A DNA stretch of 64,000 nucleotides from Polyangium spumosum (GTDB taxonomy: Bacteria > Myxococcota_A > Polyangia > Polyangiales > Polyangiaceae), in assembly GCF_009649845.1 (NCBI RefSeq), contig NZ_WJIE01000004.1, forward strand, positions 1 to 64,000, given 5' to 3'. Numbering within the stretch: position 1 is the first letter of the stretch; the number at the start of each line of letters is the position of its first letter. The notes beneath the pieces are model-generated. The model was not told the origin of the DNA. It did not search any database and was given only the letters and a program-made list of their open reading frames with translations. Positions 60,627-64,000 of this stretch are shown here, piece by piece. Position numbers and translations under genes: made by a program.

Positions 60627-61379
60627 ATGTCGACCGCCACGTTCGAGCCGCCGATGACCGCACCAGCCGACCTCGCGGAGGTGGTGCGCAGACAGGGGTT
60701 CGCCGTGGCAGATTCGAGCTGGGCTCGCAGCAAGGCCGGCGCGGAGGATCTGGCGTCGTTCGCGTCGGAATGGGACGACATGCCGCTCGATCCGCACCTC
60801 AAAGACGGCGGGCACTACCGGCGGCGCAGGCATGCTTCGTTCATCGTCGACGAGGGCTCCTGCCAGCTCGTCCCGCGCCGCGCGCACTTCCAGCCCCTGG
60901 AATACAACGCGCTCCACGGCGGGATGGAGCGCTGGTTCGAGCCGATGCGGGAGAGCCTGATCACGCGGCCGTTCTGGTCCGCGCTGCTCACGGGTCTCTC
61001 GGGGATATGTTCCGAGATCGGACGTGCTTCACCCTGGTACGTCGAGGCGCACCAGTTCCGGATCGACACGAGCGAGGGAATCGGGCGACCCACGCCGGAG
61101 GGCGCCCATCGGGACGGCGTCGACTTCGTCGCCTTGTTCCTGATCACGCGCCACGCGATTCGTGGCGGCGAGACGCGTGTCTTCGACGCCCGCGGCCCGC
61201 AGGGGATCCGCTTCACGCTCACGGAGCCCTGGTCGCTGCTCCTGCTCGACGACGAGCGGGTCATCCACGAGTCCACGCCGATCCAGCCGCTCCGCGCCGG
61301 AGAATCGGGCGCGGCGCCGCTCGGACACCGGGACACGTTGGTCCTCACGTACCGCAGAAATGGGTTTCAGGACCCGTGA
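60627..61379 (+). CDS. 2-oxoglutarate/Fe(II) dioxygenase (BsmA/isoleucine-dioxygenase type)
   Basis: A 250-aa 2OG-Fe dioxygenase of the type that includes BsmA and free amino-acid hydroxylases such as isoleucine 4-hydroxylase (PF10014). The iron triad is His161 and Asp163 in EGAHRDGVDFV and His214 in VIHESTPIQ; the 2OG-binding Arg lies in the terminal LTYRRNGF. The segment HYRRRRHASF near residue 63 is also typical. ATG 60627 is used. It lies 48 bp upstream of the AraC gene on the same strand. Substrate unknown. Confidence 0.85.
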   Translation: MSTATFEPPMTAPADLAEVVRRQGFAVADSSWARSKAGAEDLASFASEWDDMPLDPHLKDGGHYRRRRHASFIVDEGSCQLVPRRAHFQPLEYNALHGGMERWFEPMRESLITRPFWSALLTGLSGICSEIGRASPWYVEAHQFRIDTSEGIGRPTPEGAHRDGVDFVALFLITRHAIRGGETRVFDARGPQGIRFTLTEPWSLLLLDDERVIHESTPIQPLRAGESGAAPLGHRDTLVLTYRRNGFQDP

Positions 61380-61427
61380 AGGCGCGCGCCTCTTGACAGG
61401 GGCGGCCGCATTCGATTTCCTGCGGAC

Positions 61428-62438
61428 ATGGGCGTGGGCATGGCCAGGGCGAGTGGTGACCTGCCGGCTGCTTATGCGCTGCACCTGGTGGATCTCGTGG
61501 CGCGGTGGGGCGTCAGCCCTCCCGAGGTGCTCGATGGCCTCGGGCTCACGCGTGAATCGCTGACGAACCCGGCGGCGCGGATTTCGCTCGAGACCACGGG
61601 CACGCTCGTGAAGCGGGCGATCGCGCTCACCGGAGAGCCGGGGCTCTCGCTCTTCATGGGGCTGCAGATGCGCCTCTCGTCGCACGGGTATCTCGGCTTC
61701 GCCGCCATGACGGCCGGGACGATCCGCCAGGCCATCGAGCTCGCCATTCGTTTCGTCCCGACCCGGACGACGGCGCTCGCCTTCCACCTGCACGTCGAGG
61801 GCGAGACGGCGTCCCTGGTCCTCGAGGAGCGCGCGCCGCTCGGCGAGGCGCGGGAGTTCATCCTCGTCACGCTGATGATGGGCATTGCCCAGATCGCCCG
61901 CGACGTCACGAAAAAGGAGCTCGTGGGGGACGCGGACTTCGCCTTCGAGGAGCCCGGCCATTTCTCTCGGTTCGCGCACCTCGCGCCCGGCCGGGTCCGC
62001 TTTGGAAAGGCCAAGAACCGCATCGTTTTCGCGTCCTCGGTGCTCGACCTGCCCCTCGACATGGCCGATCCGGTGGCGATGCAGCTCGCGCGCGAGCAAT
62101 GCGAGCGGGAAATGCAAGCCCTCGGGAGGGACGACCGGACGGCGGCGCGGGTCCGGGAGCTCTTGCCGCTGCCGGAGGGGTACCGCTCGCTGGAGGAGAT
62201 CGCGCAGCAAATCGGGGTCTCGCCGCGCACGCTGAAGCGTCGCCTCGCGGACGCGGGGACGTCCTATTCGGATCTGCTCGACGATCTGCGGCGCGAGCGC
62301 GCGATGCTCCTGCTCCGGGACGAGAGCCTTTCGCGCGAGCAAATCGCCGAGCGGCTCGGCTACTCCGACGCGGCGAACTTCGCCCGCGCCTTCCGGCGGT
62401 GGACGGGGAAGACCCCCGGGATGCTGCGCAAGCCGTGA
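61428..62438 (+). CDS. AraC-family regulator (arabinose-binding-like N-terminus)
   Basis: A 336-aa regulator. The N-terminal domain (about 15-210) matches the PF12625-type domain (HLVDLVARWGVSPPEVLDGL; HGYLGFAAMTAGTIRQAIEL). The C-terminal AraC DNA-binding region has two helix-turn-helices: SLEEIAQQIGVSPRTLKRRL and SREQIAERLGYSDAANFARA, ending RRWTGKTPGMLRKP. ATG 61428 or 61440 could start. It converges on the PF10118 hydrolase gene with a 1-bp gap; regulators of this type often control fatty-acid or steroid-related genes. Confidence 0.92.
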   Translation: MGVGMARASGDLPAAYALHLVDLVARWGVSPPEVLDGLGLTRESLTNPAARISLETTGTLVKRAIALTGEPGLSLFMGLQMRLSSHGYLGFAAMTAGTIRQAIELAIRFVPTRTTALAFHLHVEGETASLVLEERAPLGEAREFILVTLMMGIAQIARDVTKKELVGDADFAFEEPGHFSRFAHLAPGRVRFGKAKNRIVFASSVLDLPLDMADPVAMQLAREQCEREMQALGRDDRTAARVRELLPLPEGYRSLEEIAQQIGVSPRTLKRRLADAGTSYSDLLDDLRRERAMLLLRDESLSREQIAERLGYSDAANFARAFRRWTGKTPGMLRKP

Positions 62439-62439
62439 C

Positions 62440-63261
62440 TCAGGCCGAAGGCGCGGCCCGAGGGTCCGCCTTCCATCGCTCGAGCTCGTCGCGGTTATCC
62501 ATGTCCCACGGATGGAAGCCGGGCCTGTAATAGTCGAGGTAATGCAGGAACAGCTTGAACATGCCGCCCGGGCGGAAGAACAGGAAATCGACGAGCGACA
62601 CCCATTCCCGGGCCGAGAAGAGGATCCCGTTCTCGTGCATGAGCCGCGCCTGGTGCTCGATCACCTTCCCCCAGAAGATCAGGGTGGTCGGGATCATCAG
62701 GGCGCACCGCTCGAAGGTTTTGCCGCCGGACGCGAGGTAGACGTCGAAGGCGACGGCCTTGTGTTCGTTCTCCTCGGCGGCGTGCCAGCGCCAGAGCGCG
62801 GCCATCTCGGGATCCGCGCCTTCGAGCAGCCGCGGATCCCCGAGGATGAAATGACCCATGAGCGCGGTGAAATGCTCGAGGTTGCAGGTCACGGCGAGCT
62901 GCCAGCGCGGCGGCAGGAGCCGCGACGCGCGGCGAAGGATTCGCACGACGCGCTTCTCCATCTCGTCGATGGGGTAACCCTGCGCCTTCAGCATCTCGTT
63001 GTACCGGATGTGCTCGCGGCCATGGATGCCCTCCTGCGCGATGAAGGCCTTCACCTCCGCGAGGAGCGCGGGATCACGCACGCGATCTCGATGCGCCTTC
63101 ACGGCCGCGATGAAGAATCGCTCCCCCGCGGGAAAAAAAACGGAGAGGTTGTCGAAGAAGAGCGTGACGGCCCGCCGCCCTCCGTGCCAGAAGCGCGGGA
63201 TCCGCTCGCCGGTCTCGAACCGGAGGTTGCGAACCTCGATCGTCGGGGAAACGGACATCAC
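62440..63261 (-). CDS. PF10118-type metal-dependent hydrolase
   Basis: A 273-aa predicted metal-dependent hydrolase. The helical core with repeated His/Glu pairs is clear: IAQEGIHGREHIRYNEML, NLEHFTALMGHF, and WHAAEENEHKAVAFDVY. This is a di-iron-like ligand pattern (E-x6-H type) consistent with the family. Conserved later block: FKLFLHYLDYYRPGFHPW. Start at ATG 63261; a second Met follows directly. Members often sit beside AraC regulators with PF12625-type domains, as here. The reaction is not firmly established. Confidence 0.85.
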   Translation of the reverse strand: MMSVSPTIEVRNLRFETGERIPRFWHGGRRAVTLFFDNLSVFFPAGERFFIAAVKAHRDRVRDPALLAEVKAFIAQEGIHGREHIRYNEMLKAQGYPIDEMEKRVVRILRRASRLLPPRWQLAVTCNLEHFTALMGHFILGDPRLLEGADPEMAALWRWHAAEENEHKAVAFDVYLASGGKTFERCALMIPTTLIFWGKVIEHQARLMHENGILFSAREWVSLVDFLFFRPGGMFKLFLHYLDYYRPGFHPWDMDNRDELERWKADPRAAPSA

Positions 63262-63435
63262 TCACCTCCTGCGCGAACATGCGGATGTTGACACGCCGCG
63301 CCAAGCCTCGGCAGGTTCGCGCGTGCCAGATCCGTGTCATCTCGGGCCAGGGGGGTCGGGAGGGGAGCGCGGAGCGCGCGTCGTGGAGCGCAGCGCGGGC
63401 GTCTCGTGTTAGGGTCGCTCGCACGGAGGTCTTGC

Positions 63436-63963
63436 ATGAAATCGATCGCGTTCGCCATTCCCTTCGCCGCCTTCCTCGCCTTCGCCCCGAGCGCCGCGCG
63501 CGCGGGTTGCCCGCAGGTGGAGCCCGGCTGCGACGCCGTCGTCGAGCTCGAAGCCCGCCTCGAGGGCGCGCCCGCCTGCGCCCGCCTCGACAAGGTCGAG
63601 CCCGAGAACGGATGCGTTTGTCACGGTAGCGTCGCCCTGGCGAACGATTGTGCCTTCGAGATCGTCGCCGGGGATTTTGCCTTCGTCAACGACAAGACCA
63701 CCGTGCTCCCCGGCGAGACGCTGTCGCTTTACATCGATGGCAGCCCCACGGGTGACGCCGTGGGGGGGCCGCCCGGCCAGCACCACGAGGAGCTGAACCT
63801 CCAGGCCGACGGGCAGAGCTTCAAGTTGATCCTCGATTTCACGGTCGAGCACCGGGTCATCGAGACAGGCTGCAATGTATCCGGCGGAAGCAGGCCGGGC
63901 CTCGCGGCCGCTGGTCTTGGGCTCGCCGCGTTGCTCTTCGCCCGCCGCCGCCGGGCTCGCTGA
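63436..63963 (+). CDS. exported protein with MYXO-CTERM-like sorting tail
   Basis: A 175-aa protein. GGAGGT precedes ATG 63436. The signal peptide ends ARA near residue 23. A small Cys-containing beta domain (CPQVEPGCDAVVELEARL; CVCHGSVALANDC) is followed by the C-terminal tripartite tail: Cys in ETGCNVSGGSRPG, a hydrophobic helix, and RRRRAR. This is the MYXO-CTERM type of surface-anchoring signal known from Myxococcota. The last 37 bp of the window hold nothing further. Confidence 0.8.
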   Translation: MKSIAFAIPFAAFLAFAPSAARAGCPQVEPGCDAVVELEARLEGAPACARLDKVEPENGCVCHGSVALANDCAFEIVAGDFAFVNDKTTVLPGETLSLYIDGSPTGDAVGGPPGQHHEELNLQADGQSFKLILDFTVEHRVIETGCNVSGGSRPGLAAAGLGLAALLFARRRRAR

Positions 63964-64000
63964 GGGGCCGACTCACCGGCCAGGATCGGAGGTCCTGCCG

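Overview
The window reads as chromosome of a Gram-negative myxobacterium, most likely order Polyangiales. The DNA is very GC-rich with strong third-position GC. Many exported lipoproteins carry long Gly/Ser linkers, one protein ends in a MYXO-CTERM-like sorting tail, and signalling genes (Ser/Thr kinase, FHA-sigma54 activator, histidine kinase, Ras-like GTPase) are abundant. No rRNA, tRNA, CRISPR array or intact transposase was recognised.

Layout. 0-3 kb: a short tandem repeat, a membrane protein, a Gly-rich lipoprotein and a prenyltransferase-fold protein. 3.2-10.9 kb: an orphan type VI secretion (T6SS) spike island with VgrG, two DUF2169 proteins, a possible spike-tip or cargo protein, a gp5/VgrG-helix-like protein, a Pro-rich partner and a membrane-anchored bacterial RING-like zinc finger. 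11.2-21.7 kb: a small PKS-NRPS locus. It comprises a PKS (ACP-KS-AT-AT-ACP, two tandem ATs), an NRPS (TubC-type docking domain, C, A, PCP; glycine-type A-domain code) and a stand-alone thioesterase with Cys in the nucleophile elbow, with a divergent Tat-exported flavin amine oxidase. The enzymology suggests a beta-ketoacyl-glycine intermediate, a typical tetramate precursor. 21.8-25.3 kb: an SDR/LysR pair sharing a dyad operator, then a Tat-exported cytokinin-dehydrogenase-like flavoprotein.

25.46-31.01 kb: an accessory island bounded by two 98-bp direct repeats. It holds a secreted Nudix protein, a secreted three-repeat protein, a visibly AT-richer gene with amidoligase/GCS2-like motifs, and a full-length cholesterol-dependent cytolysin (thiol-activated cytolysin family) with a lipoprotein signal and an altered undecapeptide. 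Gene debris (a lipoprotein 3' remnant and a frameshifted pseudogene) lies at its right edge. This is the most striking region.

31-45.9 kb: lipoproteins, a PEGA protein, a DinB-fold protein, a CAP-domain lipoprotein, rsmG, an FHA-sigma54 activator, and a trypsin-family lipoprotein whose protease fold is split by seven lectin-like propeller repeats. 45.9-53.8 kb: a six-gene, mostly overlapping signalling operon (coiled coil, OmpA-domain protein, Ras-like GTPase, histidine kinase, double receiver, Ser/Thr kinase). 53.9-64 kb: a MuiA-type lipoprotein, one of two equal-length 257-aa paralogues in the window (both next to 43-bp-period tandem repeats), a Tat-exported HAD protein with a divergent LysR, a 2OG-Fe dioxygenase, an AraC regulator converging on a PF10118 metal-dependent hydrolase, and a MYXO-CTERM protein.

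All assignments come from reading the translations and DNA by eye; no database search was run.
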